The notes under the pieces were generated by a model, which saw only the letters and a list, made by a program, of their open reading frames with translations, was not told where the DNA came from and searched no databases. This document shows positions 8,695-17,781 of a DNA stretch of 64,000 nt, in pieces. The position numbers were made by a program, and so were the translations under genes. This stretch comes from Enterococcus durans NBRC 100479 = LMG 10746 (GTDB taxonomy: Bacteria > Bacillota > Bacilli > Lactobacillales > Enterococcaceae): positions 1 through 64,000 of the forward strand of contig NZ_BCQB01000004.1 in assembly GCF_001544215.1 (NCBI RefSeq). The letters run 5' to 3'. Numbering within the stretch: position 1 is the stretch's first letter; every line of letters starts with the position of its first letter.

Positions 8695-9695
8695 TCAACA
8701 TCTTCCTCAAGCAGAACACTATCTGCACTTATTGGTCTTTTAACTTTTTTGCCAATATATTGATATAAAAACTTAGGAGCTATTCCATTTCCAGGACGTT
8801 TTATTGTAAGAGATTTCTCTGTAAGAATATCTCCCACATTTAAATTCTCAGTGACCACTAGGCTTTTTCTTGATACTTCTTTTGTACTAAGTTCAGAAGG
8901 CATTGCTCGCTTAACACCATCACCTAAAAATATTTCAGTGTTTCTAATATGCTTTACAAAATCTGCAAATTCCTGAGGATCTAAAGAAGCTTTATGATCT
9001 GGACCAGGTAGTTCCTTATCCAAGGTAAAATGTTTCTCAATTACCTTAGCACCCATTGCAACAGCACAAATACCAACATCATATCCCAATGAATGATCGG
9101 AGTACCCAACGGGTATCCCGAACATTTCTTTTAATGTGTTAATCGCCAATAAATTAATATCTTCAGAACTAGCCGGATAATTTGAAGTACAATGTAAAAT
9201 AGTAACTGGACTATCTATGAAACAATCTACAGCCTCACTGACCTCATGAATATCAGCCATACCTGTAGATAATAAAACTGGCAACCCATACATATCTATT
9301 TTTCTAAGAAAAGGTAAATTTGTTAAATCTCCTGAGCCAATTTTAAATCCTTGTACACCAATTTGTTTTAGAAAGTCTGCACTTTCTTCATCAAAAGGAG
9401 TAGACAAAAAATCAATTTTATTTTGTATACAATAATCTTTTATTCTAATAAAATCAGATTGAGATAATTCTAATTTTTTTAGCATTTCAAATTGAGAACT
9501 GTCCTCTTTAAGATTATCCTTCTGATATTTTGCCATTGGAGCCTTTTTGGAAACTAGCTTATTCGTTTTAAATGTTTGAAATTTAACCGCGTTAGCTCCA
9601 CATTCTTTAGCTTTATCAATACTTTCTAAAGCTAAATCTAGACTTCCATTATGGTTTACACCAATTTCTGCAATTACATATACTTCTGATTTCAT
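8691..9695 (-). CDS. neuB: Nonulosonic acid synthase (NeuB/LegI)
   Basis: A 334-residue synthase that condenses phosphoenolpyruvate with a six-carbon N-acetyl sugar to give a nine-carbon alpha-keto acid. The TIM-barrel part opens with AEIGVNHNG (about residues 8-16). KFQTFKT and IEKHFTLD (about residue 230) carry active-site residues. The last 60 residues form the antifreeze-like SAF domain (SLVVTENLNVGDIL onward). Two adjacent ATG codons (9698 and 9695) follow AAGGAG. I took the second for its seven-base spacing. It overlaps neuC by 4 bp. Sequence motifs alone do not separate sialic from legionaminic synthases. Confidence 0.92.
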   Translation of the reverse strand: MKSEVYVIAEIGVNHNGSLDLALESIDKAKECGANAVKFQTFKTNKLVSKKAPMAKYQKDNLKEDSSQFEMLKKLELSQSDFIRIKDYCIQNKIDFLSTPFDEESADFLKQIGVQGFKIGSGDLTNLPFLRKIDMYGLPVLLSTGMADIHEVSEAVDCFIDSPVTILHCTSNYPASSEDINLLAINTLKEMFGIPVGYSDHSLGYDVGICAVAMGAKVIEKHFTLDKELPGPDHKASLDPQEFADFVKHIRNTEIFLGDGVKRAMPSELSTKEVSRKSLVVTENLNVGDILTEKSLTIKRPGNGIAPKFLYQYIGKKVKRPISADSVLLEEDVE

Positions 9696-9706
9696 CATAA
9701 AACTCC

Positions 9707-10714
9707 TTACCAAGTCACGACATTATTCTCTTTTGCGATTCTAATAAATTCCTGTCCACTCATTAATTCTGTTGCATCTGAAGAGTATGCAGTGATTTTA
9801 ATTTTTTCATAATCTTTGTACAGTTCGTCAGTAGCATGATAGTGTGGTGGAATGATATACATTTTATCATTCTCATATGAGCGTTCAATTTCGTCTGTAG
9901 TCATTAGCTCTTCATATAATTTTTCTCCTGGCCTGATACCTACAACTTTTATTTCACCTCTATATTTTTCATCATGTGTATCATTATATATTTTTATTAA
10001 TGATTGAGCTAAAGTTAAAATATTGATTGCCGGCATTTTTAAGACATATGTTTCTCCAAATTTTGAATTCATGGCAGCAGACAGAACTAATCTTGCAGCA
10101 TCCGGTATTGACATCATAAATCGTGTCATATCAACATCTGTCAAAGTAATATCTTTATTGTTTTTTATTTGTTTACTAAAAAGAGGAATAACAGATCCAC
10201 TTGACCCCATGACATTTCCAAACCTTACACAAGAAAATATTGTTTCTGTTTTTCCTTTATACTGATTGGCAGCTATTATTAATTTTTCACTCAATAACTT
10301 TGTCGCACCCATCGTGTTAGTAGGACTCACTACTTTATCTGTACTGATACCTACAAAATGTTTTACATTATTTTTGATCGCTGCATCTATTACATTTTGA
10401 GTTCCCATCACATTTGTTTTTACAGCTTCCATAGGATTATATTCACTTGCTGGAACGTGTTTCATTGCGGCAGCATGAAAAATAATATCCACATCACGAC
10501 ATGCATAATCAATCCTTTGAGAGTCTCTGATATCACCAATTAAAAATCTCAAATTAGTGTGATTTGAGAGCTCTTGTTGCATATAAAATTGTTTTTCTTC
10601 ACCTCTACTATAAATTCTGATAGCTTTTGGTTCATATTTTAAAAGCTGACGAACAATTTCACTTCCAATGGAACCAGTTCCGCCAGTTACTAATATTGTT
10701 TTTCCTTTAAACAC
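9707..10714 (-). CDS. legB: UDP-GlcNAc 4,6-dehydratase, short CapD/PglF-like form (LegB type)
   Basis: A soluble 335-residue SDR with GGTGSIGSE (residues 11-19) and FHAAAMKHVP (about 79-88). Its active-site segment is STDKVVSPTNTMGATK (about 124-139), where the family tyrosine is methionine (M-GATK) while the Asp-Lys pair of STDK is kept. Methionine at this place is known for the WbpM/PglF branch, whereas the PseB branch has tyrosine. This argues for a C5-retaining dehydratase feeding a legionaminate route. The N-terminal membrane domain of WbpM/PglF is missing. GTG start after GGAGGAG. It is the first committed gene of the cassette. Confidence 0.85.
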   Translation of the reverse strand: MFKGKTILVTGGTGSIGSEIVRQLLKYEPKAIRIYSRGEEKQFYMQQELSNHTNLRFLIGDIRDSQRIDYACRDVDIIFHAAAMKHVPASEYNPMEAVKTNVMGTQNVIDAAIKNNVKHFVGISTDKVVSPTNTMGATKLLSEKLIIAANQYKGKTETIFSCVRFGNVMGSSGSVIPLFSKQIKNNKDITLTDVDMTRFMMSIPDAARLVLSAAMNSKFGETYVLKMPAINILTLAQSLIKIYNDTHDEKYRGEIKVVGIRPGEKLYEELMTTDEIERSYENDKMYIIPPHYHATDELYKDYEKIKITAYSSDATELMSGQEFIRIAKENNVVTW

Positions 10715-10726
10715 TTATATCTCCTC

Positions 10727-12148
10727 CTATGAATTATAGTCATCTATAATTCGATTCTTAATCTTTAAAAAATATATAACTAAACTAATTATCAATAATG
10801 ATGTCAAAACGTAACGAATCAACATTTGATTGATTAAAATATGAAGTATCAAAGAAAAAATTGATACAAAAATTATTATGATACATATTTTTTTTGTGTC
10901 AAATAATTGTTTATTCGTAATTTTTTTAGCGATATTATAATGAAAAATAAAAAGTAAAAAATACGTAAATACGGTTGTGTATCCAGCAGCAATTATTCCT
11001 AACCTAGGTATGAAAATCATGTTTAATAGTATATTAACTATAGCACTTGCTACTGTACCAATCGCAATAAACGATGTTTTTTTCTCATAAAATTCAGCAT
11101 TAACTGGTAAACTATATAAAAACTGAAAGAAATAGCCTAAGGTTATCGGAATCACTAAAGATAACCCAGAATAATAGTCTTTCGGAGCCATAAATTTTGC
11201 TAAATCAATCGAAACTACCATTACAATCATCGTAATCAAAGTAAAGACTACTAAATAATAGTTACTAACTTTCTTCACTTTTTTTTCATTATTTTTACTC
11301 ATCTCACCATAGAACCATGGAACCCAGGCGTTATTAGTAGACATCCATATTACGCTTAGAATAATACCTATGTTACTAATGTAGGAATATATTCCCCCCG
11401 CAGCAGGACCTAAATAAGAATTAATCATAATTCTATCGAATTGTGCTAAAACTATATTTGCTAAGGAATGTGGGATTAGCGGCAAAGAGATTTTTAAAGC
11501 GTATCTCCACTGTTTTTTATCAAAAAAATGAGCACCCTTTATCATTATTCTTAAATAAATTACTAAACCTATCAACACAAATGACAGTGTTCCGCCGACT
11601 ACTCTGCCAACATATTTATCATCAAAATATAATGTCTGCATCAAAGCTACAGAGATTGCAATATTCAAAAAAGTAGATATAAAAGATAAAATCAAATATT
11701 TAAAATGGTTAAAGTTAATCGTAAAATAAGACTGGATATAACTAATTACAAAACTAGCAAAACTTTGTAATAACATCAAATTAAATACAAGTTGGTTCAT
11801 ATCAAAAAAAGCATTTGAAAACAAAAAATATATGTTCCCTATTAATAAGAACACAATTAACGAAAGTGTAGCTAGAGAAAGTACCGATGACATAAATTCA
11901 TTTATGTCATCTTTATAGTCAAAACTTGCATTATTAATTGCCGAATTTAGGCTTAGCCCAACAAGAATCGAAAAAATTGATACAAATGAAGTGAAATTAT
12001 TAATCAAACCATATTCTGCTTGAGTAGTAATATTTACAAAAATAGGAATAGTTATGAATGAAATTCCCTTAATAAAAAAATTCCCTATAGTATACCAGAA
12101 ACTGGACTTAACTAATTTTGACTTGGAAAGTGTGTTAAATAATCCCAT
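10727..12148 (-). CDS. wzx: Polysaccharide flippase (Wzx/MATE-like)
   Basis: This 473-residue very hydrophobic protein has about 12-14 predicted transmembrane helices and a positively charged cytoplasmic N-terminus ([18 protein letters not shown]). The layout matches the polysaccharide-synthesis/MATE flippase family, which moves undecaprenyl-linked repeat units across the membrane. It overlaps the 3' end of the preceding transferase gene by 14 bp and stands 12 bp before the legB-type gene, consistent with one long transcript. Together with a Wzy-like polymerase gene upstream it marks the locus as Wzx/Wzy-dependent. Confidence 0.88.
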   Translation of the reverse strand: MGLFNTLSKSKLVKSSFWYTIGNFFIKGISFITIPIFVNITTQAEYGLINNFTSFVSIFSILVGLSLNSAINNASFDYKDDINEFMSSVLSLATLSLIVFLLIGNIYFLFSNAFFDMNQLVFNLMLLQSFASFVISYIQSYFTINFNHFKYLILSFISTFLNIAISVALMQTLYFDDKYVGRVVGGTLSFVLIGLVIYLRIMIKGAHFFDKKQWRYALKISLPLIPHSLANIVLAQFDRIMINSYLGPAAGGIYSYISNIGIILSVIWMSTNNAWVPWFYGEMSKNNEKKVKKVSNYYLVVFTLITMIVMVVSIDLAKFMAPKDYYSGLSLVIPITLGYFFQFLYSLPVNAEFYEKKTSFIAIGTVASAIVNILLNMIFIPRLGIIAAGYTTVFTYFLLFIFHYNIAKKITNKQLFDTKKICIIIIFVSIFSLILHILINQMLIRYVLTSLLIISLVIYFLKIKNRIIDDYNS

Positions 12149-13205
12149 ACTCTACCAACTTTCTTAATTCTGCCCAGTTTTCTGGGAGTAAAATTTTTTC
12201 TTCTGATAGACGGTTATATTGTTCACAGAAAAGAACAATATTTGTCAATGTTTCTTTTTTATCTTCAGATAATGCTGTATATTCATTTAAAATTAATTTA
12301 GCCAACATAATAGAGTTGATCGTCTTTTCAAACATCATAGATGGTGAAAAAGAAATTGTAGATATAGGACTAATCAAAAGTGTTGAAGAGAAGTCATTTT
12401 CAAGTAGCAAGACTTCAAACGGTAAACTGGAATTCAATATGTTTTTTTCACCATAACGATTTGTCCTTGCTCTAGGATGAAGCTTAATTAAAGTTTCTTT
12501 TTTTCCAGAAAATATACTATTTACTTTAGCGAAAATATCTGTTTCATCTATGCCATAACCATCAGATAATAAAGGTTGATCAAAAAAGATACATTTATCT
12601 CCGACAAAAACTTCTTCTATCCCAAAGATTGATTGTATGTTTTTCATCAATTTACTGTTTTCATCTATCTTGGGAATTTTTTTTATATTTTTTACATCAT
12701 AAAGTAACAATTCCGGACAATAGACAAAATAATCGTCAATTTTTTTTTTGAAGATGCTATTTTTATTTAATATTTTAAAAACTCTTTGAACGTTTTTACT
12801 TGTTGAAAATATACTCTTCTTCAAATAAGTACCCAAACCATCTTCTATATAATTTAGTTTTACATCTGGATTTTTTTTGTAAACATTGGAGAAAAGTATT
12901 TTTGTGAAATAATTTTCCCCCTGTATAAAAATTTCATCATAAACGGATAAATCATCCGAGAAAAATTGATTATGGTTAGTTAACAAGTTAATTTTACGTT
13001 TAAAGGAAGAACCGATTTTCCGGTGATTCACAAAAACAACATCATTAAATAGCCCTAATTCTTTTATACGCTCACTATATCTTCTAGCGTTTTCAAATTC
13101 AGAATAAATAAATAAATCTCCTTTTGATTCTCGGTAAAAATTTTGATAAACATTTAATATATTAATCAAATGTAAAGGAGTCCAAGCAATGAAAGCTGTC
13201 TTCAT
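12135..13205 (-). CDS. Sialyltransferase-like glycosyltransferase (GT52/polysialyltransferase group)
   Basis: A 356-residue protein whose visible motifs match bacterial sialyltransferases of the GT52/GT38 type: an acidic-acidic-Gly motif EDG at residues 121-123 (YIEDGLGTY), an HP motif at 243-244 (KLHPRAR), and a Ser/Thr-rich segment ISTIS at 281-285. In this group EDG supplies the base and HP contacts CMP. With a CMP-nonulosonate synthetase in the same operon, the natural reading is that this enzyme transfers the nonulosonic acid to the growing repeat unit. The overall sequence is otherwise unfamiliar to me. ATG start after GGAG. Confidence 0.72.
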   Translation of the reverse strand: MKTAFIAWTPLHLINILNVYQNFYRESKGDLFIYSEFENARRYSERIKELGLFNDVVFVNHRKIGSSFKRKINLLTNHNQFFSDDLSVYDEIFIQGENYFTKILFSNVYKKNPDVKLNYIEDGLGTYLKKSIFSTSKNVQRVFKILNKNSIFKKKIDDYFVYCPELLLYDVKNIKKIPKIDENSKLMKNIQSIFGIEEVFVGDKCIFFDQPLLSDGYGIDETDIFAKVNSIFSGKKETLIKLHPRARTNRYGEKNILNSSLPFEVLLLENDFSSTLLISPISTISFSPSMMFEKTINSIMLAKLILNEYTALSEDKKETLTNIVLFCEQYNRLSEEKILLPENWAELRKLVEYGII

Positions 13206-13206
13206 A

Positions 13207-14634
13207 TTAATTCTCCTTTTTTAAATACAAGTAAGAAATGCTTCCCAAATAATACCAGAAAACAATTGAAATGACATCGCGCTTATTGAAAAGTACATGA
13301 GCCTCCACCATTTCATCTATAAAAATAGATAGTATAAAAATTAAAACAATACCAAGAAACGCATAATTCACTTTACTTCTAAAAAATGTTTTGAGTAAAC
13401 TAAAGATATTTAACACATAGAAAGCATAGATACATATAAAAGCAATTATACCACTTGATACAAGTACTTGAAGAAATCCATTATGCATGTTTCCATGTGC
13501 TCTTTTTAGTTCATTCACATCTGTAGTATCAATATCTACTTTTTTCAAAAATTTTGCATCGCTATTCCCATAGAAATCGGTCTCTCCATAGCCAAATAAC
13601 AAAGTTGGTCTTATAACTTTAAGCGCAGCTTTCCAAATCGTAAAACGACCAGCTGAAATTTCGGAGTTATCACTAGAATGCTGTAATATTACTTCTTTTT
13701 CTGGAAGTGGAGTTTTATCTGATTCATTTGACTCTATAACTTCTACTTTTCTATCAATCGATACAGGAATTGTTGCTAAAAAATCCTTAGCATAATTAGT
13801 ACCAAAAGAAAAATATACCAATAGAACTAATAATATGCTTACCATCCATTTGATTTTTACAGGTAGTACTTCCCTAATGCTCTTTCTAAATTTTGAATTG
13901 GCAAACAACAAAAGAAATAATACTAAAAAAGAACAAATTACTACCTGGGCACCTCTAGACGAAGAAAGTGTAATATAAAATATTTGTACGATAAAATTCA
14001 TCATATAAAAAACACGAATCGTTTTTGTTATTTTTGAAATTAATACACTAATTAAACTTAAAATAATAGAAGTATATCCAAACATAGCTCCAACATTTGG
14101 ACTTGTATAGACACCAAATAACCGATGTTCAATAAAACCTTGTCTTGCAAATAATCCTGGCGTTCCTGTTGGGACATGATAAGAAATCAAAAAAATAAAT
14201 TGATAGATAGATATTAGTGCAGCTAAAAAAATTATGATAATGAAAACATTATTAAAATACACCATTTTTTTCTTTTTTTCCTCTTCACTTTGTGAAAAGT
14301 CTGAAGGAAAAATTACTATCAAAGTAATCAGCAAATATCCAAAATTATAAATAGACGGAATTAAAAAATTTTCTCTGTTAATGATTATAGTTAAGATAAA
14401 ACTAATCATTGCTACAATCAACAGCCAAGAAAAACGCATTTTAAAAAAATTTTTCTTTATAAAAACCTCATACAAAACTATAATTCCACCCCAAGCAAAA
14501 GCTATTTTCATCGGGATATTAGTTACATTAAAAGTACTAGGCATAAAATAAAGCAGACAAATGATTAAATTTATTACTCGAAACGCATCTCGACTTAATA
14601 AACTCTTCTCTAAAACAGGTACTATTCTATTCAT
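13207..14634 (-). CDS. wzy: Polysaccharide polymerase / O-antigen ligase-like (Wzy)
   Basis: A 475-residue integral membrane protein with about 11-12 helices and a large extracytoplasmic loop (roughly residues 280-355) followed by GYGETDFYGN and HGNMHNGFLQVLVSSG. The HN...L pattern after a long loop is typical of Wzy_C/O-antigen ligase domains. It probably joins flipped repeat units. One base separates its stop from the next gene's start region, and its own start overlaps the GT14 gene by 8 bp. A second protein of this class is encoded at 27014-28255, so specificity should differ between the two. Confidence 0.85.
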   Translation of the reverse strand: MNRIVPVLEKSLLSRDAFRVINLIICLLYFMPSTFNVTNIPMKIAFAWGGIIVLYEVFIKKNFFKMRFSWLLIVAMISFILTIIINRENFLIPSIYNFGYLLITLIVIFPSDFSQSEEEKKKKMVYFNNVFIIIIFLAALISIYQFIFLISYHVPTGTPGLFARQGFIEHRLFGVYTSPNVGAMFGYTSIILSLISVLISKITKTIRVFYMMNFIVQIFYITLSSSRGAQVVICSFLVLFLLLFANSKFRKSIREVLPVKIKWMVSILLVLLVYFSFGTNYAKDFLATIPVSIDRKVEVIESNESDKTPLPEKEVILQHSSDNSEISAGRFTIWKAALKVIRPTLLFGYGETDFYGNSDAKFLKKVDIDTTDVNELKRAHGNMHNGFLQVLVSSGIIAFICIYAFYVLNIFSLLKTFFRSKVNYAFLGIVLIFILSIFIDEMVEAHVLFNKRDVISIVFWYYLGSISYLYLKKEN

Positions 14635-15589
14635 CTATATTTCCAACTTTCAAAATTTCTTTATCAATTCTATTTAATAGTTTATCAGAGTAATCCGATT
14701 TAACTTTTCTTACAAATAATTTTTCACTTTCTTTTATTTGATCTATATCCCTTTCATCAAACCATTTGTTCATGGAAGGATCAATAATATGAATATTTGC
14801 TAATTTCGAAGTTTGTAAAGTAGTTTCTTCAATATTTTTCAATTCAAGTGGTAAATCTGGTCCTCCAATAACATTTTTATTTTTGAACGAGGAATTAAAA
14901 AAAAGTGTATGAAAAAATTTTTCATCTGGAGCAAACATACCTATTTTAAAATTCAGGTAGTCTTGTTGATTTTGTTCATACATTTGTATTAATTCTGTTA
15001 GGCATTCTTTCGACAAAGCCCACCATTGAGAACCATGATACAAATCAAATTTATGGTGTCTAATTTTTGGGGGAAGTTTAATCATCCTCAGACAACGATT
15101 AATTATAGCTCTAAAAATTTTAAATGCAGTTGTGTTATTCCTATTAATTCTAGGATAATCATGTTTTTGATATACATCTATATGTTTATAATAAAATTCT
15201 TTATGTTTAATTTGATCTAGATCTATTCCACGAATAAACTCCACTGAACTATTCTTTTTAAAATAATTATAAATATACTCATTATCTTTGATTGGATAAT
15301 CAGCACCAGATAATAATACATATTTTAAATATTTCTCATTTTGTAATGCTCTCTTTACTAAATTGATTTCTGCTTGTACAATGGAAAAACCACCCCAATA
15401 AATTTTAACACGGTTTTTATTACATAAAAATTCAACATTATCATATGATTTAAATGCTTCAATAAATGGTTCTATATCAGTTTTTTTATCTATATGAATA
15501 ATAAAAACTGCATTTTCGTTCAATCGATTGACCAATCTCTTTAAGTTGCCAATATCATTGTATGCCAATATCAAATAACATATTTTCAA
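14627..15589 (-). CDS. GT14 beta-1,6-N-acetylglucosaminyltransferase-like (Core-2/I-branching domain)
   Basis: A 320-residue single-domain protein. The N-terminus ICYLILAYND (residues 2-11), IHIDKK, the WGGFSIVQAE segment (about 66-75) and LSGADYPI (about 93-100) are characteristic of the Branch domain family. SQWWALS (about 188-194) and APDEKFFHTL (about 221-230) supply the acceptor and catalytic-glutamate region. It likely adds a GlcNAc or related residue to the repeat unit. The start is TTG, with GGAG eight to nine bases upstream. It is cytoplasmic, with no signal or membrane helix. Confidence 0.85.
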   Translation of the reverse strand: MKICYLILAYNDIGNLKRLVNRLNENAVFIIHIDKKTDIEPFIEAFKSYDNVEFLCNKNRVKIYWGGFSIVQAEINLVKRALQNEKYLKYVLLSGADYPIKDNEYIYNYFKKNSSVEFIRGIDLDQIKHKEFYYKHIDVYQKHDYPRINRNNTTAFKIFRAIINRCLRMIKLPPKIRHHKFDLYHGSQWWALSKECLTELIQMYEQNQQDYLNFKIGMFAPDEKFFHTLFFNSSFKNKNVIGGPDLPLELKNIEETTLQTSKLANIHIIDPSMNKWFDERDIDQIKESEKLFVRKVKSDYSDKLLNRIDKEILKVGNIDE

Positions 15590-15621
15590 AAATAATCACT
15601 CCTAAAATATCTTGAACATTT

Positions 15622-16707
15622 TTAATGATCTCTACTATATATACTCTCCATTTGTTCAGTAGTGTACGAAACATCATAACTCTTTAGTTCTTGTGTTATT
15701 TTATTAGCATACGGCTCTTTTATTACTTTTTTTGCCCATTCTTGTGGTGTTTCATCTAATGATACAAAATCCACATTATTTGTTAACTTTGTATCTTTGG
15801 AAATAGTATCTGCTAAGACTAATTTTAATTTTGCTGCTTGTGCTTCTAATCCAACCATTGGCAGGCCTTCATAAAGAGAAGGCATTACAAAAACATCCAT
15901 CACAGATAATAACTCGGAAATATCGTTTCTTTCTCCTAAAAATTTTACTCTTTTCTCTATATCCAATTCTACTGCTTTGGCTTTCAGTTTATTTCTAAGT
16001 GACCCTTCACCTACTAAAATCAAGTAAGAATCAGAATTCATTTTTAGTATTTCTAAAAAAATCTCTAACAAATAAGATTGATTTTTTTGTTTCTCTAATC
16101 GTCCAATGTTTCCCACAACAAAAGTACTCATTGAGATATCCAATTCTTTTCTCTTATTAACCTTAGCTTCTGAATTTTTACTATAAAGCTCTAAATCAAT
16201 ACCATTATGAACTATCTCAAAGGGATGGTTTTGAAACAGACTTTCACCAGCTTCTTGACTAACGGCAAGGTAGTCTGTTGCATTTTGTAACAACAATTTG
16301 GTTAAAAATTTACGCAATACATTCATTACAATATTTTGAGATTTTCCATCTTCAGTTGCATGGCTATGAGCAATTCTCTGTCTGATTCCATTCTTTTTGG
16401 CTAACCATAAATTAATTCCCCCGCCAAAATAAACCTGATTGTGAACTATAGAAAAAGATTCTTTTTTTAGTAACTTATTCACTTCTATTAAATATTTAAA
16501 AATATTTTTCTTAGGATTAGGTACAACAAAAATACGGCCTCCTAATCTTTCAATCTCTGAATGATAGTCTTGAACATCTGCATAATCTTCATAAATCAAA
16601 AAATCAAATTGATAGTTTGTACGATCAATTTTACGATATAAATTCATCATGAAAGACTCTGCTCCACCTAAACCCATTCGTCCCTGAAAGTGCAAAATTC
16701 TTTTCAT
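15622..16707 (-). CDS. Glycosyltransferase family 4 (GT-B)
   Basis: About 361 residues with the GT4 layout. The N-terminal domain opens HFQGRMGLGGAESFM, where GGAE is the acceptor-side loop. The C-terminal domain has VGNIGRLEKQKNQ, VGEG, and the nucleotide-sugar EX7E motif in PSLYEGLPMVGLEAQAA (about residues 273-289). I chose the ATG at 16707 because GGAGG lies seven bases before it. The ATG five codons upstream overlaps that ribosome-binding site. Similar proteins act in EpsF/CapM-type steps. The donor sugar cannot be inferred. Confidence 0.88.
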   Translation of the reverse strand: MKRILHFQGRMGLGGAESFMMNLYRKIDRTNYQFDFLIYEDYADVQDYHSEIERLGGRIFVVPNPKKNIFKYLIEVNKLLKKESFSIVHNQVYFGGGINLWLAKKNGIRQRIAHSHATEDGKSQNIVMNVLRKFLTKLLLQNATDYLAVSQEAGESLFQNHPFEIVHNGIDLELYSKNSEAKVNKRKELDISMSTFVVGNIGRLEKQKNQSYLLEIFLEILKMNSDSYLILVGEGSLRNKLKAKAVELDIEKRVKFLGERNDISELLSVMDVFVMPSLYEGLPMVGLEAQAAKLKLVLADTISKDTKLTNNVDFVSLDETPQEWAKKVIKEPYANKITQELKSYDVSYTTEQMESIYSRDH

Positions 16708-16725
16708 TATATTTTCCTCCATTAA

Positions 16726-17766
16726 CTAATATACTCGCTTCAAAGCAGCCATTAACCCTGGCATTTTCACTTCAACGAAGCTTCCAACTTTTACAGCAGA
16801 TAAAAATAGTGGAGCTGGCATATTGTAAAGCAACTTTGTTATTTTTTTTGCTGAAGAATCCGTCTTAGCAATTTGCTTGGCTTCTCGGATCACTGGATCA
16901 CTCAATATCTGCTTTGCTTCGTCTTTCTTCTCTTTTGAATTTCTTGCGGAGGTACTATAAATAGAAAAAATAACTGAAGTTGTCCCTTTTAAAAGAAGCG
17001 CCGCCATACCGTCTTTATTAATACCGTCTGTTACAGTATTTGCTAATGAATAGAATTCTTTAAATGTTTCGAACTTGTTAGGTCGGTATTGATTAGTGAT
17101 CCCCTTCCCACCTTCAAATTCATAAATATATTCTACTTTTGGGTTCATGATCACTTGATGACAGTATTCATAATAATGTAAGTTAAATATTCGATCCTCA
17201 CAACTATTATAAGTTTTAAATAGAATTTGGTTATTTTTCAGAATATCGCTGCGATAGCATTTATTCCATACAACATACATCAACTGTTCATTCATTAATT
17301 GATACATGTCTTTTATGAACTCTTCGTGAGTTAAATAGTGATATTCTGTAACTAAGTTTTCTTTTTCGGAAACAATCTTTCCCTCGTCCATTGTACGAAA
17401 AACAAACGAACTAACAACAAGATCCGCTTTTGGACTCTTTTCTAGCAAATGATCATAATCTGACAAGATCGTTTTTACTGGCGTGTCATCTGCATCGAAG
17501 AATAAGAGATATTCTCCTTTTGAGTGTCTTATTCCTTCGTTTCTTGCTAAGCCAGGCCCTTGATTGGTCGTAGTAATCAATTCAAAACGTTCATCATTTT
17601 CAATCAGTTCTTGAATGATTTTCTGTGTTTGATCCGTTGATCCATCATTTACTAAAACGACTTCGTACTCTTCATAATCCAATTCTTTTAGAATATCAAT
17701 CGTTCGACCAATAGTTGCTTCTGCATTATATACTGGTACGATTATGCTGAATTTCGGATTGTTCAT
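16726..17766 (-). CDS. Glycosyltransferase family 2
   Basis: About 346 residues. The GT-A domain is at the N-terminus: FSIIVPVYNAE (residues 5-15), VNDGSTD (about 40-46), and the metal-binding DXD as FDADD (about 90-94). The basic C-terminal half has little hydrophobicity until a short patch near the end. Start ATG at 17766 after GGGAGG. The upstream TTG in frame overlaps that site and is unlikely. It follows epaR by 15 bp and probably adds an early sugar of the variable side chain to the primed lipid. Confidence 0.88.
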   Translation of the reverse strand: MNNPKFSIIVPVYNAEATIGRTIDILKELDYEEYEVVLVNDGSTDQTQKIIQELIENDERFELITTTNQGPGLARNEGIRHSKGEYLLFFDADDTPVKTILSDYDHLLEKSPKADLVVSSFVFRTMDEGKIVSEKENLVTEYHYLTHEEFIKDMYQLMNEQLMYVVWNKCYRSDILKNNQILFKTYNSCEDRIFNLHYYEYCHQVIMNPKVEYIYEFEGGKGITNQYRPNKFETFKEFYSLANTVTDGINKDGMAALLLKGTTSVIFSIYSTSARNSKEKKDEAKQILSDPVIREAKQIAKTDSSAKKITKLLYNMPAPLFLSAVKVGSFVEVKMPGLMAALKRVY

Positions 17767-17781
17767 TTTTACGCCTCCCAA

